A stretch of 64,000 bases of DNA from Bubalus kerabau (GCF_029407905.1 NC_073624.1:112840001-112904000), one strand, 5' to 3'. Positions 45,871-58,054 are shown, numbered from the stretch's first letter. A program made the numbers and translations. The notes: generated by a model from the letters alone, not told the origin.

Positions 45871-46689
45871 TATTAGTTAAAAAATATATAATAGGTGATC
45901 TCCTAAGATTGTATATGCTCATTTATTTGTCAGTCTCAATGCAAGACCAAGGTATTTATTTTTTATTGTTAAGGGAGTGCTGCTTGGAGCTCTTCATTGT
46001 TTTTCTTGTATAAACTACATCTGTAATTCCTCCTTTGATATGTCCAAATTCATTTCCTTTAAAATAGAACAAAAGTTTGTTTGGGTGTCTCCAATTTACT
46101 TCCTCTTTATGAACACTCACTGATTTCTATATCACCCTGAATGCTTAGGCCTTGGACTATTTCCTGGTATATCTACAAATTTCTGCTCCCACAAGTTGAG
46201 CAGAACTAAGTTTTCCTTACTAAGAGCCATAAAGAGTTATTTCAAGGAAGTGGAAACTGTTTTAGAGGACTTCTGTATTCAGGTTAATTTGTCTTTTGCC
46301 TATCAGTAATTATGTCACTAATGATTAGATGCAAACTGTATTCACTTTATCTAATTATTATAATTATATATTTTTACCCAAGTTGTTGTAATTACATTTA
46401 TACAACCAAATCATTTCCTTTGTTTTACCCTCCTGCACTGTATGTAATTTGTTGGAAGGAGGTTTGAAAGCCCTAAAATTTTCTTAGTGAATCTTTTAAA
46501 ATTTAATCTTCATAGAAATATTGGTGGATAGGACTTTTACCAAAAGTGGTACTACAAAGAATATTTGACAAGTCTCTTATCATTTAACTTCGTTTTGTAA
46601 TTTATAAGGGATGAAATAGTAAGTTTTGGATTAGAATATAGAGAAAAATTTAAATGGGGATGATTTAGCTTTCAGATTGTGTGTTGATA
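45871..46689. other. no recognisable feature
   Basis: About 820 bp of AT-rich intron without recognised content. Confidence 0.45.
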
Positions 46690-46915
46690 TAAACAGAATA
46701 GCACCTACTATTTGAAAAGTACTGCGCTAAGCAATTTATGTATTAATTCATATACCTCTCATAGTGAACTTTTGAAGTAGGTACTATTATTGTCCTCATT
46801 TTCCAGAGGAATGTGTGGCATACAGGATGTTATATATATAATTGACTCAACAACAACTAGCCTACTGGCAGAACTGGATTAATCCCAGACAGTCTGGCTC
46901 TAGAGTCTGTACATT
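46690..46915 (-). mobile_element. MIR SINE
   Basis: Reverse MIR order: gtaggtactattattgtcct, cattttccagaggaatg, cctactggcagaactggatt, agacagtctggctctagagt. Confidence 0.75.
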
Positions 46916-48009
46916 GAGTAAAACTACCTTCATGAAAAGGAATATAACATGTCAGAATTTATTTCAAATGCCTCTAATTTTGTAATTGTGATTTTACTTA
47001 ATTGAATTACAGAGTTGCTAAATACATTTGTTTTTATCTCTTCTAGAAATGAAATGCAGTGATTTTCAACTCCCATGCCTAACCCATACATAATCTGTCT
47101 TTAAGGCATGGATTCTGTCTTCTTAGAGCCAATTTTGTGCAGCTATTTATAATTATATCCTTTGTTATTAGGTGTTTCAACTTTTTCCTAAAAATGAGTG
47201 GGAAACAAAGTTGTCCTTGTGCTAACTTGCTGAAAAAAATAAGTAGGCCCTCTTTTCAATAAAAACAGATGTTTTATGTACTTGGAACTAGTTTCCTGAA
47301 ATAGATTATATTATAGCTCAAGTTGACAAAGCTGCCTGTACCTAGAATTAAATGACAAAAGTGTCTTCACACAATCATCTGTTACTGATAATAGCTTGGG
47401 ATATGTAGAAAAACTTGTGATAAATCACATCAGATAATATTTTAGAAATACAGTTGAGTCACTCTCTTTCTTTCCATGTATGACTTAATATACTGACCAT
47501 ATTTAGTCAACTGTTTAAAGTCAGCAAGTCCTGTATCTCTTAATGTGCTGCATGTGTTAGCTTTTGATTTTCTTAGCAACAGTATTTTTATGGGCATGCC
47601 TGCCAGTTTCTTGTGTATGCTTTGTAAGTGTTCAGGAGAACACTGAACAATTTACACCACAAACTTGAGATTCATTTATAATATATGTCTTATGACAGTG
47701 TTTTAGCATTTAATTTATATTTAAACGTTTCAAAAACATGTAAAGAAAGGCAAAAGCGGATTTAATATTAACAGCTTTAGGTATTTTTGTTGATGTTTTT
47801 ACATTACACTGACCATAAACATTTAAAATCAAAATCAGCAACATTTCATTTAGAGAAATAACTTTATATATTTTTTCAAAGAGCTAGGGTAGTCACGTTT
47901 TTAAAATGGAGAAACTTTAAAAATTAGTCATTTGTTCTGAGACTCTTTTATCTTCAATGTCAAAGAATTACTCATAAGATGGCAAATAAGACCCTGTTCG
48001 GGATCCTGC
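46916..48009. other. no recognisable feature
   Basis: About 1.1 kb of AT-rich intron. No coding frame, RNA gene or repeat family was recognised. Confidence 0.45.
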
Positions 48010-49280
48010 CTTTATGTTACACATATGCCCCATACGTGACTTTGTTACTGGATCATATGTTAAACTCATGTGTAGAGTTATTTCCTCTGGGAAATATTCC
48101 GTGATGACAACCATTCTTCCTTTTCTTAGCTTTCATAATAAATATACAGCCATATATTTATTATATTCCTTTTTAAATTATTATTTACTTGTGTATTTGA
48201 ATGCTATACTACATCGTGAGCTTCTTGAGAATGCTCTTTAACTGAATGATTAAAATAACACAAATATCTTTGTCTTCCAGGCAGCATATAATGATTATAA
48301 TTTAATCTTACTTTTCTTTTAACTATTTTCATAGAAATCACATCTCTACATTCTCTCCCTGAATGATTTCAAGTTCCATTATTTTAATTATTACCTTAAT
48401 GCAGGTAATTCCCAAATTCTATTTTCATCCCACATTTGTTTCTAAGCTCTAGATTTCCATATCCAGTTGGCCCCTGGAAATGCATGATTAGAAATTCAGC
48501 ATATCCAAAGCTAAGATCATCTTTCTTTCTTCAACTTGTTTTTCAAACCTGTGGTGTTTATTTTCATGAATGACCTCCTCCTGTTCCTCACCCTTCGTAT
48601 CCAATCTTCAATTAAGCGTTGTACGTTTTGTCCTAAATTTCTCTTTTAATATATATTCATTCTGAATAACTGTTGCTTAGGTCAGACTCTTCCCTCTTCA
48701 TACTGTTCCCAGTAATCTTCCTGAAATACAAATCTGATCATGTTAACCCTCTGCTTGTAAACTCTGAATAGCTTTTTCAAACATCATCTTCCTGAAACTC
48801 GACAGTGTTTTCGTCTACTTGCCCCTCCTGCCTGAATTGAGCCCCTATTACTGATATAAATATTCCAGGTTTTCTTGATGAGTAGAACAGAAAGCAGATC
48901 AAAAGCTACCTCTAACGTCAGATCCTGTCATCTTTGTCTTAATGTTACGATCTTTTACCTGCAATATATTCAGACCTTTTACCACCTAGACCTTTTAGCA
49001 CCTATCCTTATTCTGTTTTATAATTTACAGATACTGTATACCGTTTGCATGACTTGCTGTTCTGTTATTCCATGCATTTTTTAAAATCATAGTGCATTTA
49101 CTCAGTGATGTTCTAGTTGAACAACTCATGCAATCTTCAAAATCTTGCTCAAATGTATATTCTTATGAGATCTATATGGACCATCTTAATCACAAGATCT
49201 CTTTATGTTCCCGAGGATATTTTAGTACTTCCTACCCACTGCTATTATGCCCTTTTGTAATCATTGCTCATGAACTAGCA
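48010..49280 (+). mobile_element. L2 LINE fragments
   Basis: Two stretches follow the L2 3' order. 48010-48241 ends with atcgtgagcttcttgagaat. 48680-49275 contains aatcttcctgaaatacaaat, ctgatcatgttaaccctctg, aaatcttgctcaaatgtata and attgctcatgaactagca. No coding capacity. The interval between them is diverged. Confidence 0.6.
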
Positions 49281-49535
49281 TTCTATACTAATGTGATCTT
49301 TTCTATTCTTTTGGCATTGGCATATGTACTTTTTAGCATATATAATTTGAAGAGTAGCCAGATACTTAAAAAGAATATGTGAGAATTTGGGCGGCAGGGA
49401 GAACTCATAATATTTAAAGGGTTATCAGCTAAAAAACAGATTCCATTTGATACTTAGAACCTCAGGAGGCAGGAGATAGATAAGGAAGACATGTTTTAAC
49501 GTGTACAATTTATTTTTTTATATTATTTATTTTTT

Positions 49536-49610
49536 AAATTTGTTAATTTTTTAATTGAAGGATAATTGCTTTACAGAATTTTGTTGTTTTCTGTCAGACA
49601 TCAACTTGAT
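49536..49610 (-). mobile_element. short L1 3' end fragment
   Basis: ttaattgaaggataattgct, ttacagaattttgttgtttt, ctgtcagacatcaactt is the reverse complement of the ruminant L1 3' terminus. Confidence 0.65.
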
Positions 49611-49689
49611 AGCATGTACAATTTAGGAAAAGATAAATGAAATGTTTTATACTGAAGATAATGCACAGTAGGTTTTTAATACATGCTAG

Positions 49690-50230
49690 TTCTTTTTTAT
49701 TTTTTATTAACTTTTAAAATTGAAGTATAATTTACATATAATGTATACAGCATATAATTCAGTGAATTTTTACATTTGTACATGCCTGTATAAAAATCAG
49801 AAAGCTGGGGAACATTTTCAGTCTTCCCAAAAGCTCCCTCATGCTCCTTCCATTATTTCCCCACAGAGTTAACCATGATTCTGAGCTTTATAACTGGAGA
49901 TTAGTTTTGCCTGGAAATTCAGTTTGTATCCTTTGTGTCTGCCTTTTTTCACTCACTTATATATGTCTGAGAGGATTACATATGTTGTTGAAGGTAGCAT
50001 TAGTTTATTCTTTTTTCATTGATGTATAGGATTCTGTTACATGAGTAGAATCTCCCTGTATACACATACATCCCACCCCATTTATTTAACAGTACTATAA
50101 CTTGAGTAGATACTGTCAAATGGTTTTCTAAAGGGGTTATATGAATTTTACACTTTTACCAGCAGTTTGATATTTCTCCATATTACAACACAATAGATTT
50201 AATATTTTTAAGAACCAAGGCTTAGATTTT
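49690..50230 (-). mobile_element. old L1M-type fragment
   Basis: Phrases aaattgaagtataatttaca, cagcatataattcagtgaat, tccccacagagttaaccatg and cttttttcactcacttatat resemble an old L1 3' UTR in reverse. Open frames are not maintained. Confidence 0.5.
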
Positions 50231-51262
50231 CTTTTTATGTAAGCATTGCCTATTATACACATTTTGAAAATAAATAAAAATTTAAAAAATTTATTCATAG
50301 TCTCACAACCAGTGATAAGGACTATTAATTTTATTATATATTCTTCTAATCCTTTGTGTACTTTTTAAGTAAAATTATAATCAGGCAAACTGTTTTACAT
50401 CTTTTTAAAGAAACTTATATGTTGTGAGCATTTCCCATATCTCTTTACTGTAATGTCTTATTTGAAATTTTCTCCATTTTTAAAAAAACAATCATATTTG
50501 TATTAAACACACTTTATCAGGTAGGGTTTTATATTTTTATAGCAGTGGTAAACATCAGAAAACTGTTTTGACGCCAATAGGAATTGAGAGGTTGAAAGAG
50601 AGAATAGAATTTAGTATCTTTTCCCAAGGAAAATTAATGATTAAACTTATAAATAGGTCTATATTATTTAAGTCACTGTGAGTCATTAGCTATCTCAAAT
50701 AACATTTTATAAACTACTTCCTAATGCAGTAAAATTTGTATGTTTCTTCTCTTGTTATCAGACAGCTACGGTCCTCACATTTCTCCTATCCTTTAACCAC
50801 TGCTCCGTGAAAAACACAATTCTTTTCCCAAGCAGTGTATTCTCAAACTTTACATGAATGTTGCTTATATACTCATTTACCATTTGCTGTATGTACTATT
50901 TGGGCACTTTGGAATCTTGCCATCTTGTTCCAAATGGAAGAATCATGAATATATAAGAATGTAAATATGTCAGGGAATTTTAGAGATGTATAACCCATCA
51001 AATTCTTTCCTCCACCTGAAAGACAAAGCCCTAAAAGATTAGATTACTTGTTCCCAGCTACAGTATTTGTGGCAGAGCCAGAACTGGAGCCTACATCCAA
51101 CACCTGTCAGAATTTTCCTGCTTCAGGTGTGAAGTACTTTGTCCTTAGTGCTTTTCTTGACACTAACTTTGTATTTTTCCCCCTAGGAGGAAGCTACTAA
51201 AAGTATTTTTCTTTGTTTCTGTGATAGGTAAAGGAAAATTGTTTTATACAGCAAACACTTAC
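50231..51262. other. unassigned, with a MIR trace
   Basis: 50280-50480 resembles an old LINE 3' region. 51045-51110 carries a reverse MIR core (tacagtatttgtggcagagc, cagaactggagcc). The rest is unassigned. Confidence 0.4.
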
Positions 51263-51271
51263 TAAGTGCCT

Positions 51272-51482
51272 GTGCTTAGTCGCTCAGTCGTGTCCGACTC
51301 TATGTAACCCCATGGACTGTAGCCCACCAGGCTCCTCTGTCCATGGGGATTCTCCAAGACAAGAATACTGGAGTGGATTACCATGCCCTCCTCCTGGGGA
51401 TCTCCCCAACCCAGGAATTGAACCTAGGTCTCCTGGATTGCAGGTGGATTCTTTACTAGCTAAGCTACCAGGAAAGCCCTAT
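51272..51482 (-). mobile_element. Bov-tA SINE
   Basis: From gtgcttagtcgctcagtcgt to the head complement gctaccaggaaagccc. TSD taagtgcct / ttagtgcct at 51263-51271 and 51483-51491. Confidence 0.9.
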
Positions 51483-51609
51483 TTAGTGCCTAGAATGTAT
51501 GATATCCTGTTTCAGAAACTGCAAATAGATGAGAAATAGTTGATGAAATAGGAACATCTGTCAACATGGTGTTAAGTGTGAAAGGAGCTTATTTTTGGGA
51601 ATCTGAACA

Positions 51610-51775
51610 TCTGTGATAGAATTTCAGCTCTATCATTTCCCATCTCTGTGGCTTATTCAACCTACTTAATTAATCTCTTTGAATCTTAGCTTTCTTGTTC
51701 ATTTATTCCTTTATGGAGCCCCTACCACATGCAGAGAACAATATAAAGAGCTGGGGATACAGCATTATGAAGGAC
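51610..51775. mobile_element. MIR and old-repeat fragments
   Basis: 51618-51700 follows a forward MIR (gctctatcatttcccatctc, ctttgaatcttagctttctt). 51700-51775 follows the common old repeat (cccctaccacatgcagagaa, gctggggatacagcattatg). Confidence 0.5.
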
Positions 51776-51819
51776 TTTAAAGAAACTTGTTTCTGTGGTT
51801 TGTATATATTACTATTTAC

Positions 51820-52030
51820 AGTTTGTTGTTGTTTAGTCGCTAAGTCGTGTCTGACTCTTTTGCGACCCCATGGACTGTAGCCCATCAGGCCCCTCTGTCC
51901 GTGGAATTCTCCAGGCAAGAATACTGGAGTGGGTTGCCTTTCTTTCTCTAGGGGCTCTTCCCAACCCAGGGATTGAACCCACGTCTCCTGCATTGACAGG
52001 CAGATTCTTTACCACTGAGCCACCAGGGAA
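51820..52030 (-). mobile_element. Bov-tA SINE
   Basis: From gtttgttgttgtttagtcgc to the head complement ctgagccaccagggaa. TSD not clear. Confidence 0.9.
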
Positions 52031-52299
52031 TGTTAAAATGTAGGAATTTATGTATTTATTAATTCATTTTAAATGAGTAAAAGCAGTGCCTTACCTCTGT
52101 TAAATAAATGACATTTTTAAAGTAACTAATTAGTTTACTTCTGAAAACTTGAATTTATCATTAGTAATAAATACTGTTAGTTGTTTTGACAGACCTACTT
52201 TGCTCATTTTCAAGAAAGTTTCTGCCACAGCCCAAGCTAGACTAACTATAATTTGTCATTTAAGTAAAAATCATATTCCATTGTAGCCTGTATGGGGGA

Positions 52300-52410
52300 A
52301 AAATCTGAAAAAGAGTGGCTGTACGTATAACAGATTCACTTTTCTGTATACCTGAAATGAACACAACATTGTAAATATACCCCAATAAAATTATTTTAGA
52401 AAATGATATT
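52300..52410 (+). mobile_element. L1 3' tail
   Basis: gattcacttttctgtatacc, tgaaatgaacacaacattgt, aaatataccccaataaaat is the terminal part of a ruminant L1 3' UTR. 52411-53150 holds nothing recognised apart from exon-flanking intron. Confidence 0.7.
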
Positions 52411-53150
52411 CTATGGAAAAAGTGGCTAGATCAGCTTGCAAATTATACAAGTATTTTTCTTCAGGGCAGTCATTATCCTTGGAAGAAATCTTGATGCATG
52501 CTTCCTATTTTGTTTCACAAAATATTTAAAAGATGTATATTTGAGTCAGAATTTAATATGATTTATAGTTTTTACTGCATTGTCAAGGACATTCATAAGT
52601 AAACATGGCTTGTGGGAAAAAATGAACCTGTGAGTGTATAGCTGTGAATACAATGGCAGTAGAGTGCTGTGCGTTCCTTTTTCTCCCACTGCCTTGGTTT
52701 GTGCTTAGACACAAGCATGTTTGTAACTAACACTTTTGCACCATCAGGTGCACCTGTCAACATAGTGTAAAGGGGAAATGCCATCTTAGTATTATTATGA
52801 AAATAATTTTGATCTTGTCAACTCTCTGAAAGGATCCCTCTTCCCTAAACAGATCACATTTTGGGGAACACTGCTATAGAGTGTATTATTGGTACTTAAT
52901 TATAATGTTTTGATTGTTTTCATGTTGGCATGTACTTGTTTCTGTCATGGGGTTGGCATAAGAAGTCTAGTCTCATACAGTATTGTTCTGTGTATCTAAA
53001 CAAGTACTATTAAAATTTAGTTAGTACCGTTTACCTGCTTGATAGCAATACAATCAAGATAGCAGCAGACTGCCTTTTAGAAAGTATTTGTTATAAGCTC
53101 CAGGATAGGAATTTTACTCTGTTGATGTGTTATTGGGAGTATTGATTCAA

Positions 53151-53185
53151 AGTTTTTCTGATCCTGCTTTCTGTTCTGTTTTTAG
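53151..53185 (+). promoter_or_regulatory. PPP1R12A: splice acceptor of the PPP1R12A exon
   Basis: A pyrimidine-rich tract from about 53153 runs into TTTTTAG at 53179-53185, directly before the first coding base. Possible branch-point A residues lie in TATTGATTCAA, just upstream. The reading frame opens exactly after this AG. Confidence 0.9.
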
Positions 53186-53316
53186 GCTTGCATTGATGAC
53201 AATGTTGATATGGTGAAGTTTCTGGTAGAAAATGGAGCAAATATTAATCAACCTGATAATGAAGGCTGGATACCTCTGCATGCAGCTGCTTCCTGTGGAT
53301 ATCTTGATATTGCAGA
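53186..53316 (+). CDS. PPP1R12A: PPP1R12A (MYPT1) internal coding exon, probably exon 2
   Basis: This exon encodes 43 full codons plus two bases of a split codon. The translation starts ACIDDNVDMVKFLVENG and ends AASCGYLDIA; the split codon (GA|G) would be the next Glu. It contains ankyrin-repeat signatures: NGANINQPDNEGWIPLHAAA is the end of one repeat and the DxxGxTPLH-type start of the next. The protein is the myosin phosphatase targeting subunit 1. Its N-terminal ankyrin repeats wrap the PP1 delta catalytic subunit and shape its substrate choice toward myosin light chain. By my recollection of the human protein this exon covers about residues 80-122. The paralogue PPP1R12B differs in the matching segment (for example VNQADNEGWTPLH), which favours R12A. 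The reading frame is open and undamaged, with AG before and GTAAGC after, so it is not a processed pseudogene. The start in phase 0 right after AG is set by the splice site. Exon number is inferred, not seen. Confidence 0.95.
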
Positions 53317-53322
53317 GTAAGC
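53317..53322 (+). promoter_or_regulatory. PPP1R12A: splice donor of the PPP1R12A exon
   Basis: The hexamer GTAAGC follows the coding GA at 53315-53316. Reading on without splicing would give GAG then TAA, an immediate stop, which supports the exon end here. Confidence 0.92.
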
Positions 53323-53660
53323 TAGTGCTGTGTTTATTTTCATCCAAACACTATTTTAGAGACGAGATTTTATAGAAATTGTTATTATAGATAAATGAGA
53401 AAACTGTTATATTGCCTTACTTGATAAAAATTATTCTTCCCAGGAAAGAGAATAAGTGGATTGTGGGAATCCAGATATTGTCTCTTGGTGTGAGGTCATC
53501 TTCTTGTCTCCCTCCTGTCTTTGACTTTGATACTTTTAACTGATATGAGTAATTCTCTTGAGTACATGTAGAGTATTGTCAGATGACTCAAGGTTAATAT
53601 TAGGTTGGTGCAAAAGTAATTGCAGGTTTGCATTGTTGAATTTTGCTCTTTAATATTGGA

Positions 53661-53880
53661 AGCGAAATGAAATGAAGTGAAGTCGCTCAGTCGTGTCTGA
53701 CTCTTTGCGATCCCATGGACTGTAGCTTACCAGGCTCCTCCGTCCATGGGATTCTCCAGGCAAGAGTACTAGAGTGGGTTGCCATTTCCTTCTCCAGGGG
53801 ATCTTCCCAACCCAGGGATCGAACCTGGGTCTCCTGCATTGAAGGCAGACGCTTTAATCTCTGAGCCACCAGGGAAGCCC
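53661..53880 (-). mobile_element. Bov-tA SINE in mariner
   Basis: From agcgaaatgaaatgaagtga to the head complement agccaccagggaagccc. TSD ttaatattgga / ttaatatgga at 53650-53660 and 53881-53890. Nearest Bov SINE downstream of the exon. Confidence 0.93.
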
Positions 53881-54340
53881 TTAATATGGAATACATTCTT
53901 AAATAAATGTGGTTGTTATACATCATTTTAATGCACATTTCTTGCTATCTGTTTTTTTGCTAGTGACTTATTACTGGCTATTTATTTAATATTTATTTTA
54001 GACTAGGGAAATTATGTTAGACAAAAAGCGAATTTGAGCGATTTCTCTTTGGAACTTTGTAAGTTCCAAATGCATCGTAAAACAGTGGAGACAACTCACA
54101 GCATCAGCAACGCTTTTGTCCCAGGAACTGCTAACCAATGTACAATGCAGTGGTGGTTCAAGAAGTTTTGCAAAGGAGATAATAGCCTTGAAGATAAAGA
54201 GCGCAGCGGCTGGTCATTGGAAGCTGACAACAACCAATTCGAGAGCAATCACCAAAGCTGATCCTCTTACAACTACACAAAAAGTTGCTGAAGAATTCAG
54301 CATCAACCATTCTACAGTAATTTGGCATTTGAAGCAAATT

Positions 54341-54592
54341 CATTTCAGTTCAGTCGCTCAGTTGTGTCCAGTTCTTTGCGACCCTGCGGACTGCAGCACG
54401 CCAGGCTTCTCTGTCCATCACCAACTCCCGGAGCTTGCTCAAACTCATGTCCATCGAGTCGGTGATGCCATCCAACCATCTTATCCCCTGTCATCCCCTT
54501 CTCCTCCTGCCTTCAATCTTTCCCAGCATCAGGGTCTTCTCCAATGAGTCAGTTCTTCACATCAGGTGGCCAGAGTATTAGAGCTTCAGCTT
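54341..54592 (-). mobile_element. BovB LINE, 3' end, in mariner
   Basis: From catttcagttcagtcgctca to agtattagagcttcagct. The mariner phrase aagcaaa occurs on both sides (54332-54338 and 54594-54600), acting as TSD. Confidence 0.9.
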
Positions 54593-54669
54593 AAAGCAAA
54601 GTGGAAAGGCGAAAAAGCTCAGTAAGCGGGTGCCTCATGAGCTGAACGCAAATGAAAACAACTGTCATA

Positions 54670-56763
54670 ATCCCCTACCATTGCAGCGAAAAAGAATAAA
54701 ATACTTAGAAATAAACCTACCTAAGGAGACAGAAGAGCTGTGTACAGAAAACTTTAAGACACTAATGAAAGAAATCAAAGATGACATAAACAGAGAGATA
54801 TTCCATGCTTCTGTGTTGGAAGAATCAATATTGTGAACATGGCTATACTATCAAATTCTGTCTGCAAATTCATTGTTATCCCTATCAAATTACCAATGGC
54901 ATTTTTCACAGAACTAGAACAAAAAATCTCACAATTCATATGGAAACACAGAAGACCCCAAATAGCCAAAGGAATCTTGAGAAAGAAGAATGGAGCTGGA
55001 GGAATCAACCTTTCTGATTGTAGACTGTACTTCAAAGCTACAGTCATCAAGACACTATGGTACTGGCACAAAAACAGAAATATAGACCAATGGAACAAGA
55101 TAGAAAGCCCAGAGATAAACCCACACCGCTATGGGTACCTTACCTTGGCAAAAGAGGCAAGAATATACAATGGGACAAAAATAAACTCTTCAGCCAGTGG
55201 TGCTGGGAAAACTGGACAGCTACGTGTAGAAGAATGCAATACACAAAGATAGACTCAAGATGGAATAAAGACCTAAATGTAAGACCAGAAACTGTAAAAC
55301 TCTTAGAGGAAAACTTAGTCTATGACATAAATCACAGCAAGATCTTCTATGACCCACTTCCTAGAGTAATGGAAATAAAAACAAAAATAAACAAGTGGGA
55401 CCTAATTAAACTTAAAAGCTTTTGCACAGCAAAGGCAACTACAAACAAAGTAAAAAGACAGCCCTCTGAATGGGAGAAAATAATAGCAAATGAAACAACT
55501 GACAAAGGATTACTTTCCAGAATATACAAGCAGCTCATACAATTCAATACCAGAAAAACAAACAGTCAAATCAAAAAGTGGGCAAAAGATTTAAACAGAC
55601 ATTTCTCCAGAGAAGACATGCAGATGGCTAATAAACACATGAAAAGTTGCTCAACATCACTCATTATTAGAGAAATGCAAATCAAAACTACAATGAGATA
55701 CACCTCATGCCAGTCAGAATGGCCATCATCAAAAAAAATCTACAAACAGTAAATACTGGAGAGGGTATGGAGAAAAGGGAATACTCTTGCACTGTTGGTG
55801 GGAATGTAAATTGATACAGCCACTATGGAGATGAGTATGGAGATTCTTTAAAAAAACCAGGAATAAAACTAGCATATGGCACAATAATCCCAGTGTTGTT
55901 GTTGTTCAGTTGCTAAATCGTGTCTTAATCTCTGCAACCCCATGGACTGCAGCACGCCAGGCTTCCCTGTCCCTCACCATCTTCTGGAGTTTGCTCAAGG
56001 TCATGTCCATTGAATTGGTGATGCCACCCAACCATCTCATCCTCTGTCACCCTCTTCTTCTGCCTTCAGTCTTTCCTGGCATCAGGGTCTTTTCCAGTGA
56101 ATTGGCTCTTTGCATCAGGTCATCAAAGTATTGGGGCTTCAGCTTCCATATCAGACCTTCCAGTGAATATTCAGGGTTTATTTCCTTTAGGATTGGCTGG
56201 TTTGATCTCCTTGCTCTACAAGGGACCCTCAAGAGTCTGTGGGTACACATATACAATGTATACAATGGACTATTATGCAGCCATAAAAAGGAACACATCT
56301 GAGTCTGTGCTAATGAGGTGGATGAAGCTAGAGCCTATTACACAGAGTAAGATAATCAGAAAGAGAAAAGCAAATATTGTTTATTAACCCATATATCTGG
56401 AATCTAGAAAGATGGTACTAATGAACCTATTTGCAGGGCAGCAATGGAGATGAAGACATAGAGAACAGACTTACGGACATGGGGTAGGAGAGGAGGGGAA
56501 AAAAGAGGGTGGGATGAATGGAGAGAGTAGTATGGAAACACTAACGTATGTAAAATAGATAGCCAGTGGGGATTTGCTGTATGACTCAGGAAACTCAAAC
56601 CAGGACTCTGTGACAACCTGCAGGGTGGGATGGGGTGGGAGGTGAGAATGAAGTTCAAGAGGGAGGAAACATGTATACCTATGGCTGATTCATGTTGATG
56701 TATGGCAGAAACCAATACAATGTTGTAATTATCCTTCAAATAAAAATAAGTAATGTTTTTAAA
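54670..56763 (+). mobile_element. L1 LINE, ORF2 C-terminal part and 3' UTR, in mariner
   Basis: Coding remnant with FIWKHRRPQIAKGILRKKNG at about 54930 and KEIFCTAK-type sequence (LIKLKSFCTAKATTNKVKRQ) in the 55057-55752 frame. A small deletion near the inner BovB (55895-56236), then 3' UTR to aatacaatgttgtaattatc and an A-rich end. The flanking mariner segments (aaaacaactgtcat / aaaaatcgttat) look like a diverged TSD. A frameshift splits the ORF2 remnant. Confidence 0.88.
55895..56236 (-). mobile_element. BovB LINE, 3' end, in L1 in mariner
   Basis: From tgttgttgttgttcagttgc to gggaccctcaagagtct. Third level of nesting. L1 sequence is missing across the junction. Confidence 0.88.
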
Positions 56764-57656
56764 AATCGTTATTTTGAAGTGTTATCTTCTCTTACTCTAC
56801 TCAACAACAATGAACTATTTCTCAGATTGTGATGTTTGATGAAAAGTGGATTTTATATAACAACCAGCTTAGTGGTTGTACTGAGAAGAAGCTCCAGAGC
56901 CCTTCCCAAAGTCAATCTTGCACCCGAAAAAGGTCACAGTCACTGTTGAGTGGTCTGCTGCCCGTCTGATCCACTAATCTTTCTGTATCCTGGCGAAACC
57001 ATTACATCTGAGAAATATGCTCAGCAAATTGATGATATGTACTGAAAACTACAGTGCCTACAGCCAGCACTGGTCAATAAAACGGGCACAATTCTTCTCC
57101 AGGACAACATCCAACCACACTTTTCACACCAGTGCTTCAAAAGTTGAAGGAATTGGGCTATGAAGTTTGCCTCATCTGCCATATTCACCTGACCTCTTGC
57201 CAACCAACTACCACTTTTCAAGCGTCTTGACAACTTTTTGCAGGGAAAATGCTTCCACAACCAGCAAGAAGCAGAAAATGCTTTCCAAGAGTTTGTCAAA
57301 TTGCAAATCATGCATTTTTATGCTATAGAAATAAATTTGTTTCTCACTGGCAAAAATATGTTGATTGTAGTTGTTGCTATTTTGATTAATAAAGATGTGT
57401 TTGAGTCTAGGTATAATAATTTAAAATTCACGGTCCAAAACCACAATTATTTTTACTAGCCTTAATATTTAACAATCTAGTCTATCCCTATGTAATCATT
57501 AATTGTTGGGGGAAATTAACAATCGTTCTGAATTATGTTGCTTTGCTAAAAAGAGTATGATACATAGTTCTCCAGTTATTCAGTGTATTTAATTCAGTGT
57601 ATTTATGCTTAGTTTTTATTGTTTTCTAAAAATATCAAAAATAGTCATTGTATTTA

Positions 57657-57988
57657 TCAGTTCAGTTCAGTCTCTCAGTCATGTCTGACTCTGCAGCCCC
57701 ATGGACTGCAGCGTGCCAGGCTTCCCTGTCAATCCCAACTCCTGGAGCTTGCTTAAACTCATGTCCTTGAAGTTGGTGATGCCATCCAACCATCTCATCC
57801 TCTGATGTCCCTTTTCCTGCCTTCAGTCTTTCCGAGCATCAGGGTCTTTTCCAGTGAGGCAGTTCTTCTCATCAGGTGGCTAAAGTATTAGAGTTTCAGC
57901 TTCAGCATGAGTCCTTCCAGTGAATATCCTAAAAGTTGATTTCCTTTAGGATTGACTAGTTTGATCTCCTTGCAGTCCAAGGGACTCT
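57657..57988 (-). mobile_element. BovB LINE, 3' end (5' truncated)
   Basis: Complement of the BovB terminus (atcagttcagttcagtctct) to gcagtccaagggactc. A short repeat tttatc on each side may be its TSD. Confidence 0.87.
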
Positions 57989-58054
57989 TTATCTGCTCAC
58001 ATCAAAGCTTATCAACTAATAAGTATTGAATATGATAGTACTACTCTGAGAGTC

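Larger units (their letters stand above)
1..53185 (+). other. PPP1R12A: upstream intron of PPP1R12A (3' 53 kb)
   Basis: No coding exon of any gene was recognised here on either strand. All open frames over about 100 codons fall in BovB, L1 or SINE copies. The interval is inferred to be one intron (intron 1 if the exon is exon 2) because no stretch matches other MYPT1 coding sequence. Its content is listed in the repeat entries and the blank-stretch entries. Confidence 0.75.
53600..57465 (+). mobile_element. mariner DNA transposon with four nested insertions
   Basis: Left end ttaggttggtgcaaaagtaa ttgc at 53600 and its decayed inverse (acaattatttttactagcct, taa) at 57442-57465, each next to TA. 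The transposase gene is broken. N-terminal helix-turn-helix coding is visible at about 54020-54340 (ETTHSISNAFVPGTANQCTM, QWWFKKFCKGD). The catalytic-region remnant lies at about 56766-57355 with several stops. Inserted are a SINE (53661-53880), a BovB (54341-54592) and an L1 (about 54670-56763), which itself holds a BovB. It is non-functional. Confidence 0.9.

Noticed and set aside
55057..55752. 231-codon open frame
   Set aside because: It is the C-terminal part of L1 ORF2, lacking endonuclease and RT and split by an upstream frameshift. Annotated as an L1 remnant.
57021..57311. 96-codon minus-strand open frame
   Set aside because: It is antisense to the mariner transposase remnant.
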